Shown here piece after piece: positions 45,118 to 56,647 of a DNA stretch of 64,000 nt (positions within the stretch are counted from its first letter, which is position 1; every line of letters starts with the position of its first letter). Origin of the DNA: Aphanomyces cochlioides (lineage: Eukaryota > Oomycota > Saprolegniomycetes > Saprolegniales > Verrucalvaceae); the NCBI GenBank assembly GCA_019828595.1, contig JAHQRK010000010.1, positions 992,001-1,056,000 of the forward strand, in the 5' to 3' direction. Below the pieces are notes generated by a model. It saw nothing but the letters and a program-made list of their open reading frames with translations. It was not told where the DNA came from and ran no database searches. Made by a program: the position numbers and the translations under genes.

Positions 45118-46772
45118 AAGCAAGATTTTGTAAATCATATAGAGGAAATTATGCTCTCGAGTAAATCAAATGATTTACAATTTCGATAAGTTAATCTTTT
45201 ATTTCACATTATTATTCAAAATAGTATGAATATTTGTATGAAATTTAATAAATTTTCTTCGGAGAGAGCCGCAGAGAAAACGCAAATCCATGGATTTACT
45301 GGAAGGAGAGCCAATCAAACATCAAAGAATTCACAAAAATCTCCCCAGTTATGATCGATGTTGCACTGCGAAGCAAGCAAAAACCGAAGCATCGAATAGT
45401 GAACAGTTAAATGTGGTTAGTCTTGGCCAGCACGGCGACTTCCTTCTGCCGAGCTCTGAGGCTAAAGATGGGACAACATTAAACTTATCGACTGGTGAAC
45501 GTTGTGCCATCTTTAACTCCAGAGCTTGGCCATTTTCTTTCAGTTCCAGAGATGTGTCGTGCATGTAGATTATGGAAGGACATATTTTTAGTTTGTGCTG
45601 CTTGTGTTTTTTAATTACATTACATGTTGGGATACGCCACACATCTCCAAACAGGAGTTGAATCGCCAGTGTGCGCTTCCGTTCTACTCGCAATCAATAC
45701 ATTGTTCCTTTAGCGGAATCAAAAGCCGCATACCTTATATGCGTACTTCTCTGGATCGTTCCATCAATCAGATCCAGAGAAGCACTGCGCTGCAAGCTGC
45801 GTGCAGAAAGTTTGGCTAGACTTCATGTTATGTTCGGGCTGGTGCCTTTCCAAAATTAACTATTTCTGCCCAATCGCAACACATCGTCCAACTCATTGCA
45901 CTCTAATTGGACGATAATCTTGTTGTAAATCCACCGATTTACGTTTTCTGACAACAAGTCATTTCATGTTATTTGGGGGTTCACGAAACAATCACGAAAA
46001 CCTCTATAAAACAATAAATATAATAAAATAGAGGCTTTCCAGCCTCACAATCGTTTTGAGCGAGCTGGTGTGGAATGAGCAGATCCGTGAGCATGCACAA
46101 GGCAAGTTGGCTCCATCAAGACCTCTCACAAGAAGTTGGCTCCATGAAGACCTCCCACAAGGCAAAATTGCAGAAGCCAGACCGCATCTGAGCTGGCTCG
46201 CTCTCTCGTTGGCAGACATTGCCCTGCCAGTGTGTGGTCACCACGTCCTTGGAACAAGCTTCACAATTGCCTCAAGACGGACAAAATGAATGAACCAAGA
46301 TGGACATCGCCCGTGCACCCATTGAGGAACCAAGTGGTCATGTTGGTTGTGATTCACGTGCTAAACATGAAGCAAAACCAACATGACAACTTGGTTCCTC
46401 ACCTCAGTGTTTAGCCAGCAACAAGCATTGAAATTGCATGGAACCACAAGGATAATGCTGGCGTGGCCTTGGCTTGCCGTTGCAACGACGAACCATTGGG
46501 TGCAACCACTGGAACACTGCCTGTGTTGTCTTGTTTTGCCCTCTGCACGACGGGCCGTCGGGAGATTTTATTGCTGTAAGTTTTTTATCATGAGATCCAA
46601 TGACATTATCTATTTAGCAACCTCACTGAGCATGATGACTACATTGTTTTGAGTGTAGCAGTACAAGTTTGAGTGCAATGCAGGACGAAACAATGAAGTA
46701 CGAATTACCAACTTACTATTCATGTATAATATCAATTGATTGTTAGACTTATCGACGACCAGTCATTTGAGA
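45118..46772. other. Left arm of the large element, no supported gene
   Basis: About 1.65 kb. A 92-residue frame at 45290-45568 (MDLLEGEPIKHQRIHK...) is possible but unsupported. Near 46105-46165 there is a short tandem duplication (AAGTTGGCTCCAT, GACCTC) and at 46323-46401 a strong hairpin. Confidence 0.4.
46323..46401. repeat. 26-bp inverted repeat (hairpin)
   Basis: Arms 46323-46348 (TGAGGAACCAAGTGGTCATG...) and 46376-46401 are complementary with a single mismatch over 26 bases; the loop is 27 bases. It lies inside the large element, upstream of no obvious gene. Confidence 0.75.
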
Positions 46773-48945
46773 TCATTTACGTGCTTTCAATATATCGTAC
46801 ACTGTGTGACACTTCAGCTCGATATGGCGTTGTGAATGAGGAAGCTGCAAGCACAATTCAGAATAACCGCGCTCAAAAACTTCATTTCTCAATGGTGGGT
46901 TGAATTTGGCCACTTCAGCAATTGAAATTTTAGCTAGGGATGATATGGTTTGAATAACATACTTTGCCTTCGAGAACGACGATTGATGGCTTCGCTTTAA
47001 AAAGTCGCCTGCTTTCAAAAAACGAAAAGGGGGTATTGGCCCTTAAGGAAAACCATCAAACCAAAATCTCCACATATCAAAAACCCGCACAGCAGGGAAG
47101 AAGTCGATTTTTTTCTCCATGGGTTGGGGGAGAGCAAATGTTTGTACAAGGTCTTGTGGGCGGCTTTCAATTGTATTCGTAGTGGAAAGCCCTTGACATG
47201 AAGACTGTTGACCTATATCCCGAAGCAAACGAGCATGCATTTCCGTCAAAGCATTTGTCAATACGCTTAAAGTCACAGGGGTACTCTGTTGGCGCTCTAC
47301 TTGAGTGGATATGACATCCTCTTGTTGCTTATGGAGCATGTCAATAATTGAATCAAGTTTAGTTTCGACTTTGCTCATTCGACCAAATAGTGCTACTTGT
47401 GGGGGGATCCCAGAAGCAACAAGATTAGATATAGAATTCTTCAAGAATCCATCCAAGACGACTTTTTTTACGTTGGCCAAGAGAGGAGATGTCCACACAG
47501 AGGAAAAGAAGATTGGATGTTTCGGGGGGAAGTTAGCCGCAATCCAATCTTGGTGATAGACAAGCGATGCCAAAAGAAATGGAACAACTGGTCGAAATCT
47601 CTCGTCGTACCAGGTTGAATACCCTAGCAGTATTCGCTCCCATTCGCTGACAGAGAGAACAAGATCATGAAAATGTGGCGGGAGGCATGCAAATTCTTCT
47701 TCATTCACATTGAGGCCTATATATACTTAGATCTAATCAGGTTATGGTCTATTTCACCTGTAGCAGCTCTTCCCACGAACTGGTCGCCACCAGATCCCAC
47801 AAAAATGTACCTATTTTGTACATTCCCAAGGCTCCAACCGGCGCGAAGCCATATAGAGACCGATTGTGGTCCACCTGGATTGTTTGAAAGAGCAGTAGCG
47901 ACTCCTTTTCGAAAAAAGTGCGTCCCAATATCCAAAATTGACAAGCCCATCGACATCATCTCTTCGCCAAACAGTTTGCAAGTCCTCTTTAACCATTGTG
48001 CAAACTTTTCTTTCATGCCAGGCCCAAAACCTAAAGTAGGAGTTGACCTGATAGGTCGACCACGAGTGAAAACAAGTACAGCTAGACTAATGAAGACATA
48101 AAGTAAGATTAAAATTGTAGATGATATACCTTAGCACAGGGCAAAGCGCGGGACGTATGGGATTAGCATAAACATGCCGGGGAAAGGAAAAATTTCCCTC
48201 TTGATCGTTCTTAGACCTTTCACATTGTACAAGTAAAGCCCTTGCATAAAAATGAAATCCAACGAATGATTTAGAGCATACCGTCCCATGAAATATGTTC
48301 AAACCTAATTGACGCTGTTGAGATTGATCTTGCCATAAGATTCCAGCAAAAAACGAGGAAGGGATGCATTGCCAGCTCTGACGAAAAATCAATGTCACTC
48401 CCAATGGCTTTCAAACAGAGAAATTCATAACCTAAATAGTCTGATGAATAATTTATGACGTATAAGCTGTTTACCAGACCAAGATATCGGGGATTTTCCC
48501 TCACTATGAGGCATTTCCCCATCCTCTTTTGCTTGTGCGACTTGGCGTTTGAAGCCACTGGCAAAATCTAGTTATAACATGAGCTTGCATCGACAAATGA
48601 TGACTTACGTGAAAGCAGCATGCTAAGATCATCGGGCACCCTGAGCTTTGCTTCAGTGTATATATGTTTCAGTGCACTGCAGCACTTATTAATTGTCGAA
48701 AATGAATTGGATTTGACTGGCACAAGTTCCAAACCCCTAGAATCTCGCTTGACAGACATGTAAGCAAGAAATTGCAAGCATGCGTCGTTGTCTAAAGGGA
48801 GAGAAATACGATCATTTTCAATTTGAGAAGGATGGTTTTGGCCCAACCACGTGCGAAAGCGATTGATAACACCCTCGTATTGCTTGCGAGTATTTTGGAC
48901 GATTCGATTCGACATCACATGAGCGGTGCGCTCTCTTACGTCCAT
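46773..48945 (-). CDS. Crypton-like tyrosine recombinase A (premature stop near C-terminus)
   Basis: Starts at ATG 48945. Exons separated by short introns encode an N-terminal core-binding region (NTRKQYEGVINRFRTWL, LQFLAYMSVKRDSRG), the catalytic domain with the arginine in NLMARSIS, the HxxR box in THFFRKG and the tyrosine in QNRYIF, then a helical region with a coiled coil, and a C-terminal GCR1_C-like DNA-binding domain (VFDMWRFWFDG, then SFSKAKYVIQTI). Splice joins include LSH-FASGFKRQ, WSG-YEFLCLKA and AATG-LNVNEEEF. A TAA at 47043-47045 interrupts the C-terminal domain, but the frame continues correctly after it to 46773. Catalytic residues are all present, so a truncated product lacking most of the DNA-binding domain is possible. 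Confidence 0.78.
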
Positions 48946-49789
48946 AGTGGCTTTATCTCTAGTGAGACGACACTACCAGTAGTGGTTTCAACATCCGGAT
49001 ATTGAGAACGAAACACTGTTTCGTGAAAACGGTGGTATCTAAAATACTTCCGTCGCGCATACAAATGTCAAATCAGAGAATTTTTTTGATACTTTCGTTT
49101 CACGAACCATTTTGTTTCGTATATCAATGTTTATCCAGCACATTTGTTTCGTGAAAAATTGTTATTTCGTATGACTTGCAATATATTTCGTATGATTTGC
49201 AATTAATTTCGTGGCCCGCGACGAAAATCGATTTATATTTCGCATGACTTGCATTATATTTCATACCCCTTGCATTTAATTTCGTATTTTTAGCTTATAT
49301 TTCGTATCACGTGCATTTAAATTCGTATAAATGCAAAATATATTCAATCTCCTATTGAGACATGAAGTTTCACATGTGTTGCAGTGTTGGCTTGAGCTAT
49401 GAATTCGCGACGGGCAGCAGCATATGAACTCTGCTGAGCTTGCTTGATGCTCGCATTGACTTATATGGCATCGAAGTGTCCCATCAATTTCTTACGAGTT
49501 CGATAACAATTTTTTGTGAATTTTTCTATGGACTTTTTCTCTTCTCTGCGAAATTAAATGCACGTGATACGAAATATAGGGAAATAGTTGGACCTGACGA
49601 AGTTTTCAGCCGGATATCTCGTCGAATCACGAAAATATTTTCTTCGTTGCAGATTCGTGGGATTTGAACTATCTGATGTGCAAACATTCAAAGTTTGTAT
49701 GGTGCAAAACTATCTTGAAGATAGTTCAGCTTCACGAAACTACGACGAAACAGCATATCCGGACACATTCTGATAATCTAATCAAAGAA
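48946..49789. other. Region between recombinases A and B (divergent starts)
   Basis: About 0.84 kb between the starts of A (-) and B (+). It holds the second subterminal block (49165-49305), TTTCGT/ACGAAA-rich short inverted repeats near 49010-49110, and CACGTGATACGAAATAT near 49561. It probably serves as the shared promoter region. Confidence 0.5.
49165..49305 (+). repeat. Subterminal repeat block, internal copy
   Basis: Direct repeat of 44700-44832, nearly identical from GTGGCCCGCGACG through CTTATATTTCG, including the same order of TTTCGCATGACTTGCA-type units. After it the sequence continues TATCACGTGCATTTAA, which the left copy lacks because the MITE begins there. Confidence 0.78.
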
Positions 49790-52062
49790 ATGCCGAAGAA
49801 GAGTCAGCCCAAAGGTCTTGCTGTGCCAGAGACCGTCGCAATCGCTGCCACAGAGGCTGGCGACGACGTGATTCGCTTGCGTATTGTTGATCGCACACGT
49901 GGTCAATATAACACAATGCTTACTCACTTCACCAGGTGGTTGACTTTGCACCATCCATCGTCGGTTCGCCAGGGTGAAATTCTCTTACCTCTTCCTTCCA
50001 ATGTTTGCAAGATGTACCTCTCTTAGTCTCTGTGAAAAGAGACTCAAAAGGCAACGAAGTGGTGCCACGACGACACAATTCCTTCTCGACAATAAATGGC
50101 TACAGAAAAGCTATCAAATTTCTGTACAAGGAGAGGAATTTGATTGCATCAAAGGAAGTAGACGAAACATTGTCGGGTGAGCCAGTTCATATCTGTTTGA
50201 ATGACCCGCAGCGTGATAGATTTTACAAAAGGCTATAAGAAAAGGGTAGCGTAATTGAAAGAAGAAGGCGAAATTGCCATGGTTGAAGGAAAGACACCAA
50301 TGTCCAAAGAGGGTTCTGTGCAATTTAGAGAATTTCGTCTTATCTCAGGTTATAGGATATGTATATCTCGCTGAGAAGGCAGTGAGACAAGGTGTCAAGG
50401 TGGAGCAGTACTCAGGAATGCATTGCTTTCTGCTGTTGTCCTGGAATCTCATGGCACGCGCTGTTTCTGTCGCGTCAGTTAGGTATGATCATATCAATTG
50501 GGAAGGTAATACTCTCCGATAATGAATTGTCTAATTTATATAGGCGACGCCATGGTTATTAAGTTTGGTCGCATGAAAAACGACCAAGAAGGCAAATTGT
50601 GCTACCCTAAGCACGTGTATGCAAATCCAAAGCAGCCGTCAATTTGCGCTGTAAAAAGGTAACATGATTGTATGACGAAAACTCAATTTGATTTAGCTTG
50701 GGGGTTCTTGTGTTTACGAGGGGATCTCATCGTAGAGACTCGTCAACGCTTGTGTTTGGAGCCCATGCTAAAGAGAAATTCTCTGCATGGGTCCTCAGAA
50801 CGTGTCAGCAGTGTGAAAATGATATCGCAGCCATAGGGATCTCTGTGACAGACGTCGGGACACACTCATTTCGGAAAGGTGTCTCTACAGCTTTTTCTAG
50901 CTGTCCTGGTGGGCCTCAAGCTGTTTCAGTTTGGCTTCGTGCCGGATGGAGCTTGGGAAATGTCCAAAATCGATATATATTTGCTGCACCTGGTAGCGAT
51001 CAGCAATGTGGACGAGCCGCCGCTGGTATACTGAAGATGATGGGCATGATTTCATTTCATCTCGTAGGATTAGACATGAATACTACAGATTGCTATGCTA
51101 CCCCCGCATTTCAACGGCAAAGTCATGTCTGTTGAGGAATGGGAGTCAATTTTGCCAGGGTTTAGAAGCTTCTACCCATCATCCTTTCGTTCAGTGTTGC
51201 CCTATCTACTTGCTTCGGTCGCACATCATCATGTTTGGCTTAGCCAAACACTTGACCCATCGCACCCGTTTTTTCTGTCACGAATTTGGACGTCTGGGCT
51301 TCTTTTTAGACTTGCCAAATCGGTGCACACAGGTGTCCTTCACAATCCAGTGACAATGATGACAGCTACGGGAATACCTCCCCATGTCTGCCTTAGTGAT
51401 CGAATGGAAAAAGTAGAGAAGAGCCTTACCAGACTTGTTTCTGAAGTGAAGACACAGTTGGAATCCATGCCAACTCAGATGAGAGAAATCCTGGCGAGTC
51501 ACAGTGCATCTTGCCTGCCTATGGCTTTGAATATGTCTGTGATTGACGAACGAATCGACTATCGGACTCGTGTGTGCCTTCAGGATCTCTTGAATATACG
51601 CAGGGCCGAGACAGCAGCCAGCGTCACTCTCCAGCTCCTTCTGACAATCCACCAACTACATATCAGACGTGGCATTGGGGAAATAGGTTGCACTGTGTTC
51701 CCCAAGGATACAAATTTCCAAAATGCAAGGTCTTTGATCTTTGGAACTTGTGGTGGCAAGGGAATAAAACAGAAGGAATCGGCCCACTTAGATCCCTTAG
51801 GTCGTGGGATTTGTCGAAAGCAGATTCCACAAATTTGTCTAAAGCTCGCCAGGTCATCGCAACTATCATGTCTTTCTCAAATCTCACTGAAGCACAAGTA
51901 TCGAAATTGAATTTCCCTCAACAACAAGATGTCTATGAAAGTGTTTTTGTTGCAATGATTCAAGGGCTTTATGGCACCATGTCCGACACTGAATGGCGTT
52001 CCAAGCGTATTGACGAGCTCAGCTACATAACTTTGTACGATTCAATTAAAAGAAAGCAATAA
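49790..52062 (+). pseudogene. Crypton-like tyrosine recombinase B, disrupted
   Basis: Same layout and intron positions as A and C. Catalytic positions are retained: NLMARAVS, THSFRKG and QNRYIF. The C-terminal GCR1_C-like domain is VFDLWNLWWQGN through LSKARQVIATIM, ending SIKRKQ at 52062. Lesions: a one-base loss near 50026 (MYLS then stop, while the next frame gives VSVKRDSKGNEV), a TAA at 50252-50254 where A and C have a Gln or Arg codon (VA-stop-LKEEGE), and a frame change between about 51540 and 51573 in the variable linker. Sequence between lesions is well conserved. Direction is the same as C and opposite to A. Confidence 0.75.
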
Positions 52063-52833
52063 TGTATCACGTATTAAATGTAGACGCATGCCCTTTCACG
52101 TTTACGCAAATGCAAATGATTCAGACCATAACTACGACAAGCAAACGAAAGGACTGGATATTCTGTCACGATGGAGTCAAACCAGCGCGACTCAGCGAGC
52201 CAAATTGCCTGTCAAACTGGCAACTAAAAAGCACACAACATCAGGCAGACGGACCACATTGAGACGACAGTACAGGCCAAAGCAAACAACACCAGGCAGA
52301 CGGACCACAACGAGACGATAATACAGACCAGAAATGTTGCAGACGGCGCCACCAGACAAAGTTCTTCCACCCAGCGAGCAAGACGAACAAACTATATATC
52401 CACCACACACGAAACAGTGACATAGAGATCACGACATGCCCTAAACAGTAGCTTGATGATTAGTAAGTGTATGTTTTCAATGCTTACCTGTTCCAGCGAT
52501 CGCCACGTTTGGCGTGTCGTCATGAACTTCGTCAATTTCCTCCTGCGAGAAGTTGGCCACACAGCAACTCCAAAAATGCAGATTGATTACTTCTCAACAA
52601 TGATATTAAGTAGATTTTCAAAGGATTTCGTGCTTGTTTCGTTGGAGGTCAAATATCCATAAATATGTATGTATCACGAAGTTTTTGACGTGTCATTTGT
52701 ACAGCGAACGAAACTTTTTAGTTTCGCATTTGATATATATCAGAATTTCATTTTGACTTGATTTAGTATACATTACTCTTGGTAAAAAATATACTCTTGG
52801 ATTCACGAAACTTCACGAACACGTTTTATCCGG
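52063..52833. other. Region between recombinases B and C
   Basis: About 0.77 kb. It includes two imperfect tandem units of CAGGCAGACGGACCACA near 52240-52310 and an AT-rich, ACGAAA/TTTCGT-bearing stretch near 52670-52760 upstream of C. No gene is supported. Confidence 0.45.
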
Positions 52834-55131
52834 ATGAGACAATTCGATGGACAAACGGCAACTGACTGGAATTCACAGTCAGTTCCAACTCTGGACCAGA
52901 CAATGGAGCGAGCAGAGACGATCTGTGCCGACGACACTGGCGACAAGATCATTGATGGTAGAATAGCATCGAGTACGAGAAAGCAGTACGAAGACATCGC
53001 AAAGCAAATGCTCAAATGGTCGCTCAAAGAGGATCCCGATATTTCTAGAGACGGCAAACTTATGCTACCGCTGACTTACGACGCTTGCAAGAAGTTTCTA
53101 GCATACATGACAGTCAAACGAGATAGAAAAGGCAAAGCGTACGAGCCGACTCAGTTTAAGTCATTTGCGGCTGTCAACAAATGCATCAGCGCAATTGCAT
53201 ATCTCTACGATAAGCACAACATGGCGATAGCACACGATATAAAAAAACTTTTCAAACGTAGGAAATTTCGGACGTTTGCCAGGGCTTATACGATGTGTAG
53301 ATTTCAGCAGTGGTTATAAGCGGCAAGTTGCTCGACTTAAGCAAGAGGGAGAGCTTCCCATGGGTGAAGGGAAAGCTGCAGTCTCGTGGAAAGGTTGATA
53401 TAATCGCTTAGAAAAGCTGAAATCTATGTAGGATATGAAATGGTATGCAAGCATGCTTTTTCAGGTGATATGAAACACTCATCTTCGCTCGCTTTTCATC
53501 CTTTCGTCACTTTTTGTTGGAACTTGATGGCGCGGTCAGTGTCTACAGCTTCTCTGCAGTTTGAGCACATTACATGGAAAGGTATCTTTAGATTTTCATT
53601 CAAAAGTGACGTCCTGTCAGGGGATGCTCTTTTAGTTCAATTTGGTCTCACCAAGTCCGACCAAGAAGGAAAGTTTAGCTTTCCAAAGCATGTTTATGCA
53701 AATCCTATAAAGCCCGAGATTTGTCCTATTCTAAGGTAGACTTGTTGATAGTGTTGAAATTTCTATTGTCATGTAGTCTAGCGATTCTGGTGTTCTCGAG
53801 ATGTTGTCCACCTGAATACTCTGCATCTCTTGTGTTTGGGTCTGGTGCCAAAGAGAAATTTATGACATGGTTGTCAAAAGTATGCAAGCAATCTGGAGAC
53901 GAGTTTGTGACTATTGGCACTTCGATTGCTGAGATTGGAACGCACTCATTTAGAAAAGGGGTTGCATCAGAATTATCAAATACGCCTGGTGGTCCACAGG
54001 CCCTCTCAATTTGGCAACGCGCAGGTTGGAGCTTAGGCCCCGTCCAAAATCGCTATATTTTCGTTGGAGCAGGAGGTGATCAGTTTGTTGGTAGGGCGGC
54101 GACAGGTTGGTTGGGTTTAATAATTCACATCCCACTCATAATACATAGGACTCAATGTCAATTCAATCGAATTCTCTGTTCTACCTCCACATTTCGTCGA
54201 CTGCAACTTGTCCCTCAATACATGGAACACGATTCTACCAGGCTTCAGCAATTTTTATCCAGAGCAATTTCGAAGAGTGCTTCCATTTTTACTCGCATCG
54301 ATTGTGTTTCATGCTAAATGGATCGAAAAGTCCCTGTCATCCAAACACCAATTGTTTTTTTCACCACTTTGGAGTTCTGGCTTGCTTTCTTCGCTTGCCT
54401 CGAGCGTCCAGTGTGGCTTTCTAAAGAACGACGAGTCCAATGTGTGTGCGAGCGGTATTCCCCCTCACGTTGTTCATACAAACCAAATCCACATGGTTCA
54501 CACGAAAATTGACAAGCTTGAATCAAAAATTGATGAATTGAAATGTCAAGTTCAAAATCTCTCCCAGACAGGACAGGCAGGAGTGTCTCAATCTATTGTG
54601 AGCTCTCTTGAGGCATTGCAAAAATCAATGAATGAAAACTTCTCAAAGCTACAAAGCTCATCAACCAATCGATTAGATTCAATAAGCTCACATTCTCTTG
54701 TCACCAGCCCTCAAACACAACCGAACGATGTGCTTGCATTGCGACCACCTGCTACTTGCAAATTGAGTGCATTTCCTGCAGCCAATCTGTTTCAGTTATG
54801 GTACCTTTGGTTTGTTGGCTCTAACGATGAGCAAATACCCCCTCTGAAACAACTTCGTGGTAAGGACGTTTCTTCTAAATCTCCGGCTGGTGCACTCTCT
54901 AAAGCAAAAGCCATCATGAAAACCCTCATTTCTCTTTCGGGAAGCTCACAGTATAGCATTGAAAGGATGTCAACATTGGCCAGGACAAATCTTTTTGAAA
55001 GAGCTTTGAGGATCTTTTGCGCAAACGTTTTTGGATGTGAAAGCCCCGGTGAAATGCAGGCATTAAATATCACAAATCTCAAGATTCACACTGTGTATGA
55101 TGCTATGCGCAAAAGAATTAGTCATGAGTAA
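52834..55131 (+). CDS. Crypton-like tyrosine recombinase C (intact)
   Basis: Catalyses DNA cutting and rejoining through a tyrosine-DNA intermediate. From ATG 52834, six exons join in frame: LFK-HFSSGYKRQ (intron ends about 53300), SWKG-YEMVCKH, ITWKG-DALLVQF, ILR-SLAILVFS and AATG-LNVNSIEF. Residues: Arg at 53533-53535 (NLMARSVS), HxxR at 53943-53954 (THSFRKG), Tyr at 54054-54056 (QNRYIF). The N-terminal core-binding region is STRKQYEDIAKQMLKW; after the catalytic domain there is a helical region with a coiled coil (DKLESKIDELKCQVQNL) and a GCR1_C-like DNA-binding domain (LFQLWYLWFVGS through LSKAKAIMKTLI). The stop is at 55129-55131. No lesion was seen, so this is the likely active enzyme. 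It is clearly diverged from A and B. Confidence 0.85.
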
Positions 55132-56080
55132 ATATATGCATAAGTACTACACTTTATTTGCCTCACACAATCGAACGAACGAGTGGAAATTACTCTAAAC
55201 ATTCATATGATTGTCCTCCTCACTGCTTTGATGCTACCACTATTTTGCAGCGCATGCTTTAGGGCAAACGGCACGCTCCCACAATAGAGCAAGCAATCCA
55301 GACGACAGGCAAACTCAGAGCCACACTTTGTGATTGATTCATTCCTAACCATACATGGAATGAGCTAGTTCCTCCTGCCAAGTAATGTTTTTACCTTTTT
55401 CCTTGTTATCGGGTCAAACAACCAGAAAATTTGCTGAAAGGCTGCCCATATCTCACAAACGACGCCATTCTCACTCACTCTACGTTGTTTTTGTGTGCAT
55501 TATTGTGTACTTTGGTGGTTGCGTCATCTAAACAAGAGCATCGGTCCGTTCAGACATCGCATCATCACCTTGCGCAAAAGGATAACTCATGAATAAATAT
55601 ATGCATACGTACTACATTGTCTTTGCATCACACAATCGCATATTCGATTGGAGATTACGATTACTCTAGACAGTCACTCCATTAACCACCTCACTGCTTT
55701 CATGCTACCAGTATTTTCCAGCACATTCTTCAGTCATGTTCGTACTTTGAACACAATCAAAGTTGCGGAGAGACTCTAATTCGAGGGTAAACGACGCCCT
55801 CTCGTCTAGAGAGCCACACTTCATGATTGATTCATTCCTAACCACACATACAATGAGCTATTTCCAACTACGCAACCATGTCTTTACCTTCTTCGATCTT
55901 GTCATCGGGTCGAACAACGAAGAAATTTTCTAGTAGGCTGCCCATATCTCACAAATGACACGATTTTGACTCACTCACCGTTGCCCTTGTATTCATGATC
56001 GTGTACTTCTGTAGGCGCGTGGTCGAAGCAAGAGCATTGATCCGTCCAGAAGTCACATCATCACCTTGGACTCCATGGCA
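55115..56080 (+). repeat. Diverged tandem duplication of about 0.45 kb
   Basis: The end of recombinase C and its 3' flank (from AAAAGAATTAGTCATGAGTAAATATATGCAT at 55115) recurs from about 55577 (AAAGGATAACTCATGAATAAATATATGCAT), followed by parallel segments such as CCTCACTGCTTTxATGCTACCA and GGCTGCCCATATCTCACAAA. The two units are roughly 80 percent alike by eye. The repeat copies only the last codons of the gene, so no second coding sequence results. Confidence 0.65.
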
Positions 56081-56182
56081 ATCCAAACGATACAACCAGC
56101 CAGAGTCAACACTGTCAAATTGAATAAAAGATTAAGAAACACGGTTTTTTCGTGGATTTTTCGCAACCCCTCGAATAACGTT

Positions 56183-56247
56183 AAATATATTGCACGTGAT
56201 ACGAAATATATCGCAAGTTAAACGAACTAAACCGGCAAATGGTGTAG
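56183..56247 (-). repeat. Right 65-bp terminal inverted repeat
   Basis: Exact reverse complement of 44650-44714, followed by TA at 56248-56249. Confidence 0.9.
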
Positions 56248-56342
56248 TACCTTTGAATGTGCTTTGTTTTCTTTAAAGAGCAGGTCTGTGGTTGAAGCTA
56301 TGTAGCGTTTTGATGGAACGCAACGTTAGAGGCGATCCCACG

Positions 56343-56600
56343 TTACATCGAGGGGATACTTTGGGGGCGAGCTTCTGCAATCGAGCACTCGGGGTTAGTG
56401 CCGTTGATGTTTGTTGGGCACAGCAAGAATTGCGCACAAGCGATTAGGCTTTGGCCATTGGTATTGCCACTTGCATCTGCCCCGGAGTATGTTATCCATT
56501 GCGCTCCTAGAGCAACTCCAATGAGTCCTTTCGTGCCAACGATTGTGCCCATGGTATGGGAGCCATGGGATCGTGTCTGATAGAGTGGAAATGTATTGAC
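56343..56600 (-). pseudogene. Subtilisin-like (S8) serine protease fragment
   Basis: On the minus strand, the frame ending at 56343 reads RSHGSHTMGTIVG, the active-site histidine block of subtilases of the bacillopeptidase F type, then GVALGAQWITYSGAD and ACAQFLLCPTNINGT, both typical of that family, and stops after SIPSM. Neither the aspartate block nor the serine block is found nearby. It lies about 95 bases outside the right end of the large element, so the gene may have been broken by rearrangement there. Confidence 0.6.
56581..56600 (+). repeat. 20-bp direct repeat, copy 1
   Basis: TAGAGTGGAAATGTATTGAC occurs here and again at 58405-58424. On the minus strand both copies can encode VNTFPLY; here this lies just before the subtilase histidine block. 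Confidence 0.6.
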
Positions 56601-56647
56601 TGGGAGGCAAATATATACATTACATCATTATTCAATCGACAGACTTC

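Larger units (their letters stand above)
44650..56247. mobile_element. 11.6-kb TIR element carrying three Crypton-like tyrosine recombinases
   Basis: The first 65 bases (44650-44714, beginning CTACACCATTTGCCGGTTTA) are repeated as an exact reverse complement at 56183-56247. Both ends are bordered by TA (44648-44649 and 56248-56249), which looks like a TA target duplication. Inside lie three tyrosine recombinase genes (46773-48945 minus, 49790-52062 plus, 52834-55131 plus), subterminal repeats rich in TTTCGTATGACTTGCA-type units, and a small nested MITE. I found no DDE transposase inside. Perfect TIRs indicate a recent insertion. Either the three recombinases belong to the element or they are passengers inserted into a non-autonomous TA-type transposon. 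Confidence 0.8.

Noticed and set aside
45290..45568. Possible cargo gene in the large element (MDLLEGEPIKHQRI...)
   Set aside because: No homology recognised; opposite strand is also open. Left uncalled.
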